Below are positions 10,183 through 22,515 of a stretch of DNA of 64,000 bases, piece by piece; positions within the stretch are counted from its first letter, which is position 1; the number at the start of each line of letters is the position of its first letter. Origin of the DNA: Gonapodya prolifera JEL478. Taxonomy: Eukaryota > Monoblepharomycota > Monoblepharidomycetes > Monoblepharidales > Gonapodyaceae. The position numbers and the translations under genes are program-made. The stretch covers positions 254,778-318,777 of the forward strand of contig KQ965760.1 in NCBI GenBank assembly GCA_001574975.1, read 5' to 3'. The notes below the pieces were generated by a model. The model did not search any database and was not told the DNA's origin. It worked only from the letters and a program-made list of their open reading frames with translations.

Positions 10183-13100
10183 GATTTGACGGACAATTGG
10201 CAGTGTGCTTGGAATATTTAGAGTACAATTTTACATGCGAAGAGTATGGTTTGCCGTTGAGATACATTTGCATGGCTGATCTTTCAAGTCCTGGTTTGTT
10301 GAACAGATAGATCATATTCAACAAGGGAAGCGTCTGAGACTTTCCCTGGCGTCGCGACGAGACTTGTTCCTGCAACGTGCAGAGACCTTTCCCCCTTCAA
10401 ACAGAATGTTGGAGTTGCCTGTCGAAATTCAACTGTCATGAGAAGATCAATGGCGCGACTACGTAGAAACCATTTTTAAAGTGTTTAACTCTTCTTACCA
10501 CTCAAGGGTGATTGCACTGCGATGAAAACTCCGAGGAAAATGCATCTGGGCGTAGCCGTCCACAGCATCAATCACGGGCACGACCTTTGCTGTTACTCCC
10601 GTATTGTTCTCTCCCAGTGGGTCTGTCATGTATTGAGGGTGAAATGTTTTATTTGACCAAGATAGTGATCTTATCAAAATTGTGAAGGTATTCTATCCGT
10701 CATGGGAACACCCCCTCAAAAAATGCATATGCAGGCAGGAAGCCGTACTCCCCACGAAGAAACCCCTTCGTTGACCAGCAATCAGCTCAATCGGAATCCC
10801 GGACCCGCGCCAGCTCGCCACGCATCCAGCCACCTCCAACACCTCCTGTCCACGGACGTTTCAGAGCACCGTTAGTCGTTGCTGTGCCTTAAGGCAAGTA
10901 CCACGGTGCCGCCGAAGCGCATCCAACGAGGGCAACCATTTTGCAGTCCTCGCAGAGGAGCGGCCGTTCGTCTGTGTGACAATAAAGTTCAGTCGCGGCA
11001 AGGCGCGTTGACCATCCCGTGCAAACGACCACCGTATACATAGCAACGTCAGTCAATACCCGGCACGCCTCTTCACGTTCCAAACTCATGTCGCGATATG
11101 GCTCGTCATATTATGCGCCCTCATGGCCGCTCTCCCGCACCCCGCACGTGTATATCTTGCCTTCGCTCTTGGATTCGGGCGACAACGGGACGGCCTTCTT
11201 TCCGGGGTCGTCGTTGTCCGAGTCCCAGGGATTCGATTTCGGAAGTGGGGAGGAGGTGGACGGCGGGAGTGGGGTCAGTTGGGAAGTCGAGTGCGGCGTC
11301 TTCGAGGAGTGTGGAGATGGGTGTGCAGTAGGTTTGACTGAGCGAGGTAGAGTCTGGCAGGGGAAGAGCAGAAAGCGAAAAGGTACCTGCGGTCACCCAC
11401 ACTGTCCTCACAAGCCACACGCACCAACTTCCGAATCGAGCACAGCGCATTCTGTACACCGAATGAAGCGTTGTGCGGCTATGTCGGGGCGTTCTGGTCA
11501 TGGACGTGGGCTTCAGGGCGAGCGATCAACTGTGTATTACGAATTGGTGGTTCCAGCTAAGTGTAGCTATGTATTTTAGGTTCATCTGCCACAGATGAAC
11601 ATCCATCGGAGTCAACCATCCAATTGATTACTATTAGTGGTTCGGCCTTCGCAGTATACATACTTGGAAGGAGGACACGAATGCGTGATCATGATCCACG
11701 GTTCCGACTCGGTACACCGCGGACTTCAGGGTGCAACACCGATGTTGATGGAATTATTGGAAAGTCAGCCGCAATTCAATTACTTGACATGGGATGAGAA
11801 TTTGCAAAAATCGAACGGATAAATAGTTCGACCAAGCAACCATTCAAGCAACCGGCGGCAGAATTCTAACCTGGTGGCAATACTTCGAGGACGTTCTTAA
11901 GGAAAACACGATTCCCCATCGCTTCAACACAGTTTTACCAATAATGCCTCTGTCCGTCCGTCCCAAGGACAAAATCGGAACTGCAGGTCATCCATCGCCC
12001 AAGTCTTTTGTCGATGAACAGCCTCAAAATACAATGGCGTTCTACCAGAGGATATCCAAGCCGCATTGGAAAGTCCCGTATGTGGTGTCAATGTTTTCTC
12101 CGCCATATTTTTGCCGAATTAGTGGGTATGTGGAATGTAGCTTCGGCGAGTTAAGCACTGTACGATGTTGGAAAATGGGGCAACAAAGTAAGATACAGAA
12201 AGGATCTCAATCGCGTATGTGCAAATGACCACCCACGCTGTGCTGTGATATATTATAAGTATTGTAGTCTACATTGTGGGAACCCACGCAACGAATACAC
12301 CTGATCTTGCCTTGGACTCATCCCACGGCACCCGTTCCTTTACAACGCCTACTCTTTCATTGGGATAATAGTGCTCCAAAAGTGTCAGAAACGTGATTCA
12401 ACAAATGATTTCAGATCAGTTCTGATTCCCTTTTCAAATGCCACTCGTATTTCCGATATCTAATATTAATGTAACTGCCGATATAACACCCCCCGTCCTA
12501 TCACGGCTCACCGAGGTCATTGCAAATCCCCGAGTACAAGTGATCAAAGTCTGGAATCATCGTATTCTTCAACATTGAAGACGTAAAATCAATTCCTCAC
12601 AGAACCCAATTGCAGTTCTCATGTCTTTTCGGACACCCAGTCCCGCACCCACGTAGCTTCAACAACGTGATTTCGTGTGACGGCACGACGAGAGCGATCA
12701 AGGCCTAGGAGCTGACAGTAAGTCAAACTAAACAGCATTTGCCTATCTGTAATTCAAATCCCGGGAACAGGTTCTACAGCAGTCTCCCTGTGTTAAGGGA
12801 CATTCTCTGCTTCGAACTCGTGTGCTCATTGGTGAGGCACTCGGACTTCATTCGTCTTCTTTCTATCCTGCATCCAATGACTGGGCATAAGTTTGGACTG
12901 TGACGTAGCAGCGAACTGCTCTATATTAACTATGCAATGGTGCCAAGATCCCAAGGTTTGTCAGACCATGTGCTCCGCCCCATCTGCGGTGACGTTCGCG
13001 GCGAGCTCCTGAGACCCCACCACACATCGTATTCCGTATCTACGCGACAATACCTCTTAGACCATACTTTGGGACCTTTGGGTACATTCCTACACCAGCG

Positions 13101-13264
13101 CATCTGGTGTAACTGTGAGACTTGCCACCTCCCTTCGACAACACATCTCGCGTCTTTATGGGCTCCAAAACCAAAAATGGAAAGGGGGCCAATTGATGCA
13201 CCAGTTTTGAATTTAGCCATAGATTACCTTATTCATCCGCTCGCTCCCCTACATCCAACCGCAC
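10183..13264. other. 3 kb with no confident gene
   Basis: Open frames are short and conflicting. The best of them is on the minus strand at 10889-11089 (MSLEREEACRVLTDVAMYT..., with CHTDERPLLCEDCK), possibly preceded by an exon around 11121-11260. It has a few cysteines but no recognisable domain and no verified splice chain. The stretch 11600-12900 is AT-richer and looks non-coding. Confidence 0.35.
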
Positions 13265-14526
13265 ATGCCCGCCATCTCCAAGCTCGCCTTCCGTGGACCC
13301 GTGCTCGTCGCTCCTCGCTTTCTTTGCGTGATTCCCGCAAGGAAATTGATTCCCTTTGCCATCGTCCGACATGTAACCTCTGCATCGCCTGCTGAACGTG
13401 TTGACAGGGCCGCGCAGAAGGCCAAGGTCAAGGTCGAACAGGTGAGAGCAGCAACAGCGGCCCACATTTACGTAGCTCAACACGAGTATCGACTGGAAAA
13501 GGTCGTGGACAAAGTGCGGGGAATTGATGAGCTCATCATTACAGACCACCGGTGAGTTAGCTGGTCCCGATACACGAGCCGTTCTCAAGGTTTTTGAATT
13601 ACTCGACGGATGGGAACTAGGTCGATAAGGGAGCTCTACGACAGGTACCAAAAGGAAGTAGACGAAGTCAAGAAGGAGACCATCGTGAATGAATGTGAGT
13701 GGAGCGACATTTCACTTGAGTCGCCATTTCATAGAAATAACTCCTATTCCTATTGTCCTCTATCGTAGTCATCCGCGAGGTAGCGCTCCATTCTGCCGCC
13801 GAAGAAATGATCCTATACCCAGTCCTCGATTCCCTCTTAGCGTCGGAGTCTAGAATCGATGTGGGAAACTTGCGAGGAGGACACCAAAAGGTCAAGGAGG
13901 GGTTGTACCAAGTGGATGAGATGATGTCAAGCAAAGGGAAGGGTGCAAAGAGTGTGGAGAAAGCATTGGCTGGGGTAATGAAGGTTGGTATGACTTTCGG
14001 TAGGAATGGTGATTCAATCTCCGACTAAAGGCCATGCTTTATAATTTTTTTGTTCGCAGGATCTCGAGGGTGAGGAACAATGAATGAAAACGGGAGTTGA
14101 CATGAGATGCCTGTGTCTGACGTTTCGGTTCCATTACAGAGCACATGAAAACAGAAGAGCAGTCTGACCTCGTTCGAGTCCAAAAAAAAATTTGACGATG
14201 CCACCAGGAAAAGGCTCGGCCTGGAGTTCAGCTTTGCCAAGACCGTGTGTATGCGCAAAAGATGCCCTCTGCCTTGATCCGCCACTGCATCCAAACGTCC
14301 CGGGCCCTCCTTCACAGCACGTTCCCACCAGGCCTCACCCGTCAGCTCCAGATACGGGAGGTTTCAAGGAGTTCATGGGTGAGTGGGCGAATAGTGTATT
14401 CCGGCAGTACCAACCTGTGACCTGTACGCTGGTCCGCTTGTCTACGCCGTAGCTGGGCTCCCTGCAGCAATGATCGACAGAGTTAAGGATATGGGGAAGG
14501 AGTTTGCGGAGAGGCGGATCCACTGA
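13265..14526 (+). CDS. Hemerythrin-like (HHE) protein 1, likely mitochondrial; one-base insertion
   Basis: Seven exons: 13265-13551, 13621-13694, 13769-13983, 14060-14069, 14140-14244, 14318-14378 and 14453-14526. Exon sizes mirror the third hemerythrin gene of the window. The N-terminus MPAISKLAFRGPVLVAPRFL is basic and lacks acidic residues, as in mitochondrial presequences. The HHE four-helix signature is complete: ITDHRSIRELYDRY, LHSAAEEMILYPVLD, GGHQKVKEGL and EHMKTEEQSDL. Such domains bind a non-haem di-iron centre. Proposed roles in fungi include iron, oxygen or NO handling. Exon 4 is a 10-nt micro-exon. Exon 5 is 105 nt against 104 nt in gene 3. The extra base sits in an A9 run (14182-14190) and shifts the frame, so as written the C-terminus (HPSAPDTGGFKEFM, LPAAMIDRVKDM) is lost. 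Confidence 0.75.
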
Positions 14527-14717
14527 GGGGATTTGGGAGCATTATAAAGTTACAAAAGATCATTTGTGGAGAGTCTTCGAAATAAACATTTGCATTCTGT
14601 GTCGAAAAAGGTTGTGTAAAGGTTCGGTGTCTGGCTGATGTATGACTGATTCGCTTTTATAAGATAGAAGAATTGATTAGAATTGTACCGAACCCCTGAG
14701 AACCGCACAACGAAATC

Positions 14718-15690
14718 ATGAACAGAACACACGCTGTACTTCTTCATCGTCACGTTTTTGGCTTCGTCTCAAAGTCTCCAATAATTGCATGGGGTTTTCG
14801 AGCCCCCGTGAGATGCGTGTCATCGCAAGTTTCTGGTGCTGACACCGTCAAGCGAACACTGGAGTCTTTCGGTGGAATGGAAAATGACGTGAGCCTCCTC
14901 CGTAAAACTGCTATGCGTAAGCCTACCTGCGATATATTCGATTTCTGACCCAGGTTCTCGACGAATCCGACATGAGACCAATCGATGACCTCATCATCAC
15001 TGATCACAAGTGAGCCCGTTCACCTTCTGAGACACTGTTCATAATCTCAGATGGTTGCTCTCAAGTACTATCCGCAAGCTCTGCCAACGGTTCCAGAATG
15101 AGTGCGACGAGGACAAGAAGCGAGAGATCCTCGCAAAGTGTTGAGTTTTCTGATTAAGTTCATGTCTAAAGTATTCCCAACATTGACGTATTGCTCACTA
15201 GACACTCGCCTCGTCTCTCTCCATACCACCGCCGAAGAGAGTGTCCTCTATCCCAAACTCGAGATTCTCGCCGCCTCCGGCACACCGCTAGATGTTGTCC
15301 ACCTCAAAGAGGGCCACGAAAAGGTCAGAGAGGGACTCGCAAGAGCAGAGGAAATGATTGATGTGGAACACAAGGGAACACGAAAGTCCTCCGTGATGGA
15401 AGTGTTGACGAAAGTGATGAAGGTCAGCGATTGACTGCGCCAAGCCTTTCCCCAGCTGGAATGTTCTAATAGCAGTTGTACTTGCACAACAATGTTAACT
15501 CGCGTAGGAACTCGACGGTGAGTAAGCCGCTATATACACAAGACGACGTGGCGTGCCAATCTTTATCTATGGGTCAGCTCACATGACGACAGAGGAACGC
15601 TCCGACCTCGTGAAACTCCGGTCGGAAGTGGACGAAGCTACTCGGACTACCTTGGGAACTGAGTTTCGCATTGCCAAAGCAGTGGGTTAA
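14718..15690 (+). CDS. Hemerythrin-like (HHE) protein 2, likely mitochondrial
   Basis: Exons 14718-14888, 14954-15009, 15066-15139, 15202-15422, 15508-15517 (10 nt) and 15578-15690, all in phase. The start MNRTHAVLLHRHVFGFVSKS is arginine/histidine-rich and hydrophobic, fitting a mitochondrial presequence. The HHE motifs are present: ITDHNTIRKLCQRF, LHTTAEESVLYPKLE, EGHEKVREGL and AHMTTEERSDL. The protein ends at AKAVG and lacks the proline-rich tail (HPSAPDTGG) and final helix seen in genes 1 and 3. It lies 190 bases downstream of gene 1 in the same orientation, a clear tandem duplication. Each gene has its own introns at matching positions. No frame break was found. Confidence 0.8.
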
Positions 15691-15951
15691 TTCGCGAGGC
15701 TCAGAACGGTCCTCCCGTCCAATTGTTTGAATCTGGTAAACAGGCAAAAGCCAAGGACCACATGCCAGAGTGAAATGATAAGAACTTCAAATAACAAGGA
15801 ACTATGTGGTAATTTGTAATTTCGCGATCTACGACCAATGAAGAGTCGAAAAAAAAAAAAAATTCCGTTGTAATTCTCCTTGGGCATGTTCCCATGATGA
15901 AATGAAGCAGCGACAGTTTCCCCACCCCGCCTAGTTGCCATTCTCCTTGGT

Positions 15952-18900
15952 CTACGTCTCCCATGCCTCCAGCGCCTCACTCTCCCTCTCCTCATCCACG
16001 AATGCCCTGTCAACCGTCCGAATCATCACTTCGCCACAAAGCATGCACTCTCCGGCCACCACATCGTCTAACTCGTCCCTTAGGTTCGAGAGCTCGGTCA
16101 TGTTCTTCTTCTGCTGGGCACTGGCAGCGGCTGAGGACGACGATGTTGAAGTTGGCGTCGGAGCAGACGAGGCAGCTGCAGCAGAAGACGGTGGTTTGCC
16201 AGCACCGGGTCCGGAAGTGGATGAGTTCTGCACGACACGCTGGTGAACCTTGGTGATCCGGTCCTGGAGGTCGCGGATACGGCGAACCATGCGGGGAGAC
16301 AGTTCTTTCGTGATCTTTTGTTCCCGGAGGGCGAAGAGAAGTGGATAAATACACGGACGTACATTTTCGGGAACAGGGCACATGGGTGCCACGTACCTCA
16401 CGAATGAGACAATCAGCGTGGAACGAGTGTCCACAAGGAAAAACGTAAAACTGTCTCAGCATGAGTGGGTCGGAGCACAGATAACACTTCTCATTGGGCT
16501 GGATAACCACGTATCTTCAAAGCACTCCCGTCAGCACACAGGATGATACGTTGTTCACGTGTGACCACAGTGCTCTCACCTATTCCTCAACGCTCTCACA
16601 TCCAACCGTATACTCTCCGCCGCCCGCGTGGCCTCGTCCATCTCCCTCCGCAGCCGCTCGATGTGGACATTATACTCTTCCAAAGCAGCGCAAATCTCGT
16701 CCTTGAAGTCGTCGATGAGCACAAAGTCAGGGAAGAATGGGAGGATGTCGGCAAGTTTGAGAAGGTCCGAGGACTTTTTGACAAGATCGATAGCACTGTG
16801 GGGGAAAACAATTCGTTCGTCAAACAAAGAAAGGGAAGGAAGTCATGGGTCATCTATCTCCATACCCACCTTTTTATGTCCTTCTTTTCGTCCACCACGT
16901 GCCGCGCAATCTTCAGCCACAACTTCCTCCTCAACTCTTTTGTATCTTCGTCTTCCTCCCCATCTTCCTCGTCTAACAACCCTGTCTTGCCCAGCACCAC
17001 ACCTCGCCCTGCTCTGGCTTTGTCCGCGCATTCTTCAGCTTCAGAAACCCGCCCGCTGGCGAGTGCGAGGTCTACAGCTTCTTCCCAAAGTCCGACGGAT
17101 TGGCAGATGGCGACGCACGAAGAGACCAGACCAGATTGACTGCAGAGGCGAAGGGCATAGTGGAGGTCGTAATACGGGGTGCGATGCTAAAGGTCGTTTG
17201 CCAATTTACGATCATGAGTGTGCGAACGCGAATATTGAATAATAACCCACTCCTCGGAGAAATTCCAATATCCCACTCGTCTCTTCCCCCACCTCACCGG
17301 CCCTCGCGACATACAACGCAACAAGGTAATTGTGCACCACCGCATCTTTGTTACCCAGCTTGTCCACCACAAACCTCAAGTACCGAACTCCTTGGTGAGC
17401 CTCACCCTTGTCACCTTTGCTGCCCACTCCAACTTCTTTCGTCTTTGTCGACCTTTCCACATCGTACCTCACCATGGCAGGAACAAGGTGCTTCGGGTTT
17501 ACTCCTCCACCCATACGAATCCACCCAGCCACCGTGTCGGAGGGTCGCTCACTCATGAGCTCCGCGCTGTACTTGTACCACAGGTCAGCCGCGCGTCCAA
17601 GAGGAACCTTTGTCGTCAACATATCCACAGCCTCGTCCCACCGCTTCTCCGAAACCAAGTGGGCCAGTGCCCGATCCCAGTCTCCGACGAGACGGGCAAA
17701 GGAGAGGTAGAGGGCCGGGTGGGAATGCGACTGCATGAGCTGGAACGTGGTGGGTACGTCCAGTGAGGCGAGATTGTGGTGGAGGAACGAGAGGAGCGAG
17801 GCTTGAGCGGCAACGTAAGGGTGGGATGTGTCCGTTGAGGATGAGGGTGGAGGCGGAGGAATGGAATCTAGACGATCTAAGTAGAGCTCGGTGAGCCAGG
17901 TGCAGAGTAGGACTTTTTGGATGACGTCCTATTTGAGCGGGAAGTAAGTCTCTGACTTGACACCAAAAACGACACTACGGACACTCTTCCCTGCACCCTC
18001 CAGCCTCCCTTCCAAGAATACTCTCAACCCATCCTTCTCACCAACACTCCACAGTCTCACCGCCACCTCTTCCACTCCCACGTCCGCACCCGCCCAGCTC
18101 GCCGCAGCCTCCCCGTACTTCCCCTCCTTCCACTTGGCCTCCCCTTCAGCCCTCGCCACGGCGCGCCTCTGTACTTCAGTTCGTGCTGCTCGGGTAGCAG
18201 AGGAGAACTTGCCCCGCTGGAGCAGGGCAAGCCACTCGTCACGGCGCTCGTCAGTCGCGAGGAGTTCGACAAGCGAAGGGCGTAGCGGGACCCAGAAAGT
18301 TCCCGCAGAGGGGTCGCAGGCCAGATGGAGGGCAGGGGGTGTAGTGGGCGTGGAGTTTGCCGGTGTGGGCAGCACGGCAGTCCAGGTGGGAGCGAGGGAC
18401 AAAGAAGAGCATGCGGTGATACGGCGCGGGTAGAGAAGAAGCACATGGACGGCGGTACAGAGGACGGATATTGGGGTGGGCGGAGTCGGCTTGGGGGCGT
18501 TAGAATCCGCAGGCTGGGTCGAGGGCGTGCTCGGCGCGGTCCCCAACAGGTCCGACGGCGGGTACGGTACGAACTCAGCCTCCTTCAGCGGGTTTTTGGA
18601 GTCCGCAAGATCCAACAGCCCGACCATCACGCCCGCCTGTGTTCCCCATGCGAACCGCTCCGCTGGCGCAGGGCCAGACCCGTCGGGCGCGTCGTCGGGT
18701 GGGCGGTACACGGAAAGCGCCGGGGCGCGAGGCGGGGGCTGGGAAGAGGGTGACCCCGGTGGTGGGTTCACATCAAGAGTCGCGACAGGGTCCTCAATGA
18801 ATACCCCCAATAAGGTCGATTGGGCGCCGGTAGGGTCGGCGTGGTAGGGTTGAACATTGCCCGCGAAGGCGAAGAGGTCGCGGCGAGTGCTTAGTAGGGC

Positions 18901-20119
18901 GATGGCGACGGGGTGGGCCGGGTTATTGGACGGAGCGGCAGTGTTTGGGGTTCCAGTTGCCGGCACCGGTACTTGCGCCCATTCCCATCGAACACCCGTA
19001 ACGCCCATCCCCTCTTCTCCCGCATCCGCCGATCCCGGATCCGACTCTGCGATCCAGACTTGCTTGAGGTACCGTTCTTCCTTCCCGCGTTCGGCGTCCG
19101 CTCGGAAGTCCACTTCGAAGAGTTTCCCAGAACGGGTGGCGAGGAGGGTGGGGCCCGTCGTAGGAGAGTTTCGGGCGAGATAGGAAGGTGAAGGTGAGGG
19201 TGGAGGAGGAGCGTACGGTGGGGGGAACGAGACGGCGTGAACATGGAGACCCTAAGAAAGTTGCTAGGTTGAGGTGGAATTCATTCTTGAAACAGGCGGT
19301 AGTCACTCACCCTAAGCTTAATCATCATCCTCGCTCGCTTCCATCCCGCAAACAGATAATACACGTCGCCCAACGTCGTTGTTATGAGGAGGTGCCTTCC
19401 AAAGTGGTCGAAATGCAATCCGCGAACTTTGTCGACGGGTGGGGCAGAGGATGAGGCGGTCGACGGTGCATTGGGAGGGCGCTTAGGGAAAACATCGATC
19501 TCTGTGAGGGGAGAGTGAAGGTGAGAAACTCGTCGGCTATAGTGAAAGCTGGTTTCAGCTGAATTACATCGCTTCAGACAGGAAAGGTCTGAGGAACTCC
19601 AACCCAATTCAATAGCATCCTCGCATCGAATCCAAGCGTTCGGTGAATTACACAGGAGATGCGGCCCCAGAATCACAGAATCGTTCGTTCCAAACACATG
19701 CCAAGTGTCAACACACCTTCCACGGCATCCCGCTCCCCCGCAGCCTTGGATAGGTCAATCCGCAATAGCCTATGACCAACTCCATTCACATCTACAGCTG
19801 CAGCCAGGATATTGTTCGACACTGCGACCGCCACGAGCTCCCCCGGAAATGCAAACTGCACGGGGTCTAGCGCGAATACGGGAATCTGTTCCAGCCGTCC
19901 CGTGCCGCCACCAGCTGCATTTGCCGCGAGTTCGAGCGAGGGCAACACGGGCGATCCGCCTGCGAGCCCTCCTAGTGCATCGACCCCCGGAGCACCGAGG
20001 GGCAACTGAAGGCGTCCGTTGGCAGAGAGGTCAAAAGAATCCGCGACAGATAAAGGTCGACCGTAAGGCCCTCGTGAGCGGGGCTCGGGGTCGCCTTCGA
20101 TCGCGTCAAAGAGGGACAT
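15952..20119 (-). CDS. VPS18: Vacuolar protein sorting-associated protein 18 (Pep3-like)
   Basis: Eight exons in phase: 19717-20119, 19311-19501, 17983-19251, 17251-17928, 16870-17186, 16580-16795, 16397-16514 and 15952-16314, about 1184 residues. The N-terminal half is a Pep3/Vps18-type beta-propeller (VRGLHFDHFGRHLLITTTLG, FAWGTQAGVMVGLLDL). It is followed by the helical repeat region (YYDLHYALRLCSQSGLV, LLCTWLTELYLDRL) and a coiled coil (VHIERLRREMDEATRAAESI). The C-terminal RING has CYLCSDPL, FPCGHSFHADCL and final CMLCGEVMIRTVDRAF. VPS18 is a core subunit of the HOPS and CORVET tethering complexes at vacuole and endosome. The uninterrupted frame runs into a TAG at 17929-17931. Treating 17929-17982 as an intron (donor GTCCGT) removes it and keeps phase. 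Confidence 0.93.
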
Positions 20120-22515
20120 CTCCCTCCGTTTCTTGGTCGTGTCACGGGCTTAGAATAGGATACTATCTCATTGATAGCACGGCCTCCGTAATCAACACCA
20201 TATAATTTATGAATGCTTTTACATTAGTTTGGAGAGCAGTTTCAACTATCTGGGAAACGTTTTAGTCACCCGGTACAATCGCAGCTCGCGCTATTCAGTG
20301 TAGTGCAAAAATCAATTATTTTATGACAGACTAGGAGTTTCTGGTAGTGTGAATGAAGCTTTCTCGCCGGTTCCCTGACCACAGCAATGGGAAAAAGGTC
20401 GACTTCTCCACTCCACGAAGAAGGGATCTGGACAGGTGCTCAAACACATTGAATTGAATGTACCTGAAGTGATGCTAGAAATCCACATTATGGAGACCAA
20501 AAGGAAAATCCTGAAAGGAACATGGTCAAGCGGGGCCAGAATGGAGCCCGACGGCCACATAGTTCCCAACACGGTTTGCGTACCAAAATCTTCCGTCATT
20601 CTTGGCAATGTGGACTTCACAGACGCCATTGGTCTCACAAGCAAGAGTATATCTGACTACATCATGGCAAAAAAAAATGCCTACGTAAATTTATGGTTAG
20701 TCGTTTGGGAATCAAGAGCTGAAGCAAATTGGGAAAAAGGTTGAATCGGTGTTCTGGACGGCTGGATGGTCCTTCTGGATCAAGCTTTGTGTTCGAAATA
20801 GTTCGAACGATGGGTTCAACAGTACCACAGTTATCCCTTTTGAACCAAATTTTCATTTTGTTTCGAACGCCTCTAAGATATCGAGCTCAATTTTGCGCAA
20901 TGATAGGCATTTTTATATACTATTAGGCGGATGCCAAAGGTAGACCCATGAGGCCAGATAAAGTTCACCATTCTTTGTGTATGAGTAGAGGGTCCGTATT
21001 TTTCCACACTGTACTACATTTGCTATCTGCAATGCCTATTGTTAGGACCCATATATGATAAGTGTTGAAATTAAGAGCTTCGGCTAACGGTTTCGGATGC
21101 CCGTTGGACACCAAAATGCGAGACTATTGTGTAGCGAGAGGAGGGCTGAGGCAGTCAGGTGGAGGGAGCTGCCGTGATATTATTCAATGGGACAAAACGC
21201 CGATGTGAGCGTAAGTAAAAGTCAAGATCACGTATAGAACAGCATATTTACATTGCGACATGCATGTATCGCCGAAAATCAGTGTAAACATGTGGAACAG
21301 GGAATCGTGTGGTTGTAAAATTCACTTCTTTGAGCGAGAAGGGAGCTGAGCTTCCATGTGAGTGGTGAAGACGCACGGGGAAAACGGATGACGTCAACGA
21401 TACCCCACTGAAGACACGAGGTAGAAAACTTCGATTTGGCCGATAAAACGTCGCAAAATGGGTGCAGTACACGGCGTTTGCAATGAAGCCATCAAATGCC
21501 GAGCAGTGTGTGGAAATAGTAAACATTTTTGGAATGTCAGCGATGTTCGTCCATCCAAGGCATCTTACAAAACTTGTCTTGTGACTTAATTTCCCTTCAA
21601 TCCCACTGTGAGCGCCGAGCCAAGACGAGCTCTTGGTTTTTCTGAAAGAGATTGGTCGAGGTGAGAGGGTGTCGCAATTCACACTTTGGACAACAAGTCA
21701 ACAACCGATTTTCAGACAAATCATCCACTTAAAAAATCACTAGCACACATAGTCCAGCATGCAGACTATGTTACATGCGTGGTGTAAAAGAATGAACGCT
21801 TGGTCAGACTTGCCCTGTGAGTTGTCTGACAACGCGCTCTTGCTGGTTTCAAACCCAGCTCCCGCTTCCTGATGCTCAATTATCATCAAGGCAAGAGCAG
21901 GATAATTGTTGTTGAAGACGAGCGGCACTTCCGGCACATTGCTGGTGATAAAGAAGGGAGAAGAGGTTAACCTAACTGGCCAGACGCGTCAGGGAGAGGC
22001 TTTACCACACAGCGGTGACCACATGTAGTAGTGACATCCGCGGAGCACAAAACAATAATGTCTGGAACGTCAGTGACTTGCGTCCACCTGGCAGCTTGGC
22101 AGCTCAAGTACAACGCCAATATCACGATTCGATGAAAGTATTCAGGATCTGTTCATTTCAGCTAAGCACATTGCGCCGAAACGAGAGGTTGCAAAAACGA
22201 TATGTAAAGAGAGATGGTTCAGGACGGCTTGGGGTGGGGAGTCTTGAGTGATAAAAAGGGGACAAAGGCTTGAGGACGTAACAAACATCGCCAATCAGCA
22301 CAGTCCTTCGCAATTCACGTGGACGTGTGGGGTAAAGAAATAAAGTACCCATCAGCTTGTCACATTTCGTCCTGTCTTTTAAAAACTCATGTCCATCATT
22401 TTAAGCAAGTTTCAGCCGCATGTGCAAGAATAGCACAAAGTCACTGACGCAAAAAGATACATCCACTCCGGGTATTTCTACAGCCCACTTCTCAAAACAT
22501 TGCCACATTCACAAT
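20120..22515. other. 2.4 kb without a confident gene
   Basis: This is the upstream region of VPS18 and the downstream region of the CmcJ-like gene. Open frames on both strands around 20320-20940 and 21250-21680 have some protein-like text but no recognisable domain. Two short plus-strand stretches (21527-21553 and 22058-22084, encoding WNVSDVRP and WNVSDLRP) resemble each other and may mark a decayed duplication. Confidence 0.35.

Noticed and set aside
13769-14020. Plus-strand frame through 14027 as the hemerythrin C-terminus
   Set aside because: Reads into the intron. The paralogues show splicing after VMK to the 10-nt exon.
16628-18753. Several plus-strand open frames opposite VPS18
   Set aside because: Antisense shadows of a GC-rich exon; VPS18 explains the stretch completely.
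21496-22120. Similar WNVSDVRP / WNVSDLRP stretches as exons of duplicated genes
   Set aside because: Similarity covers under 30 bases and no consistent gene structure surrounds either one.
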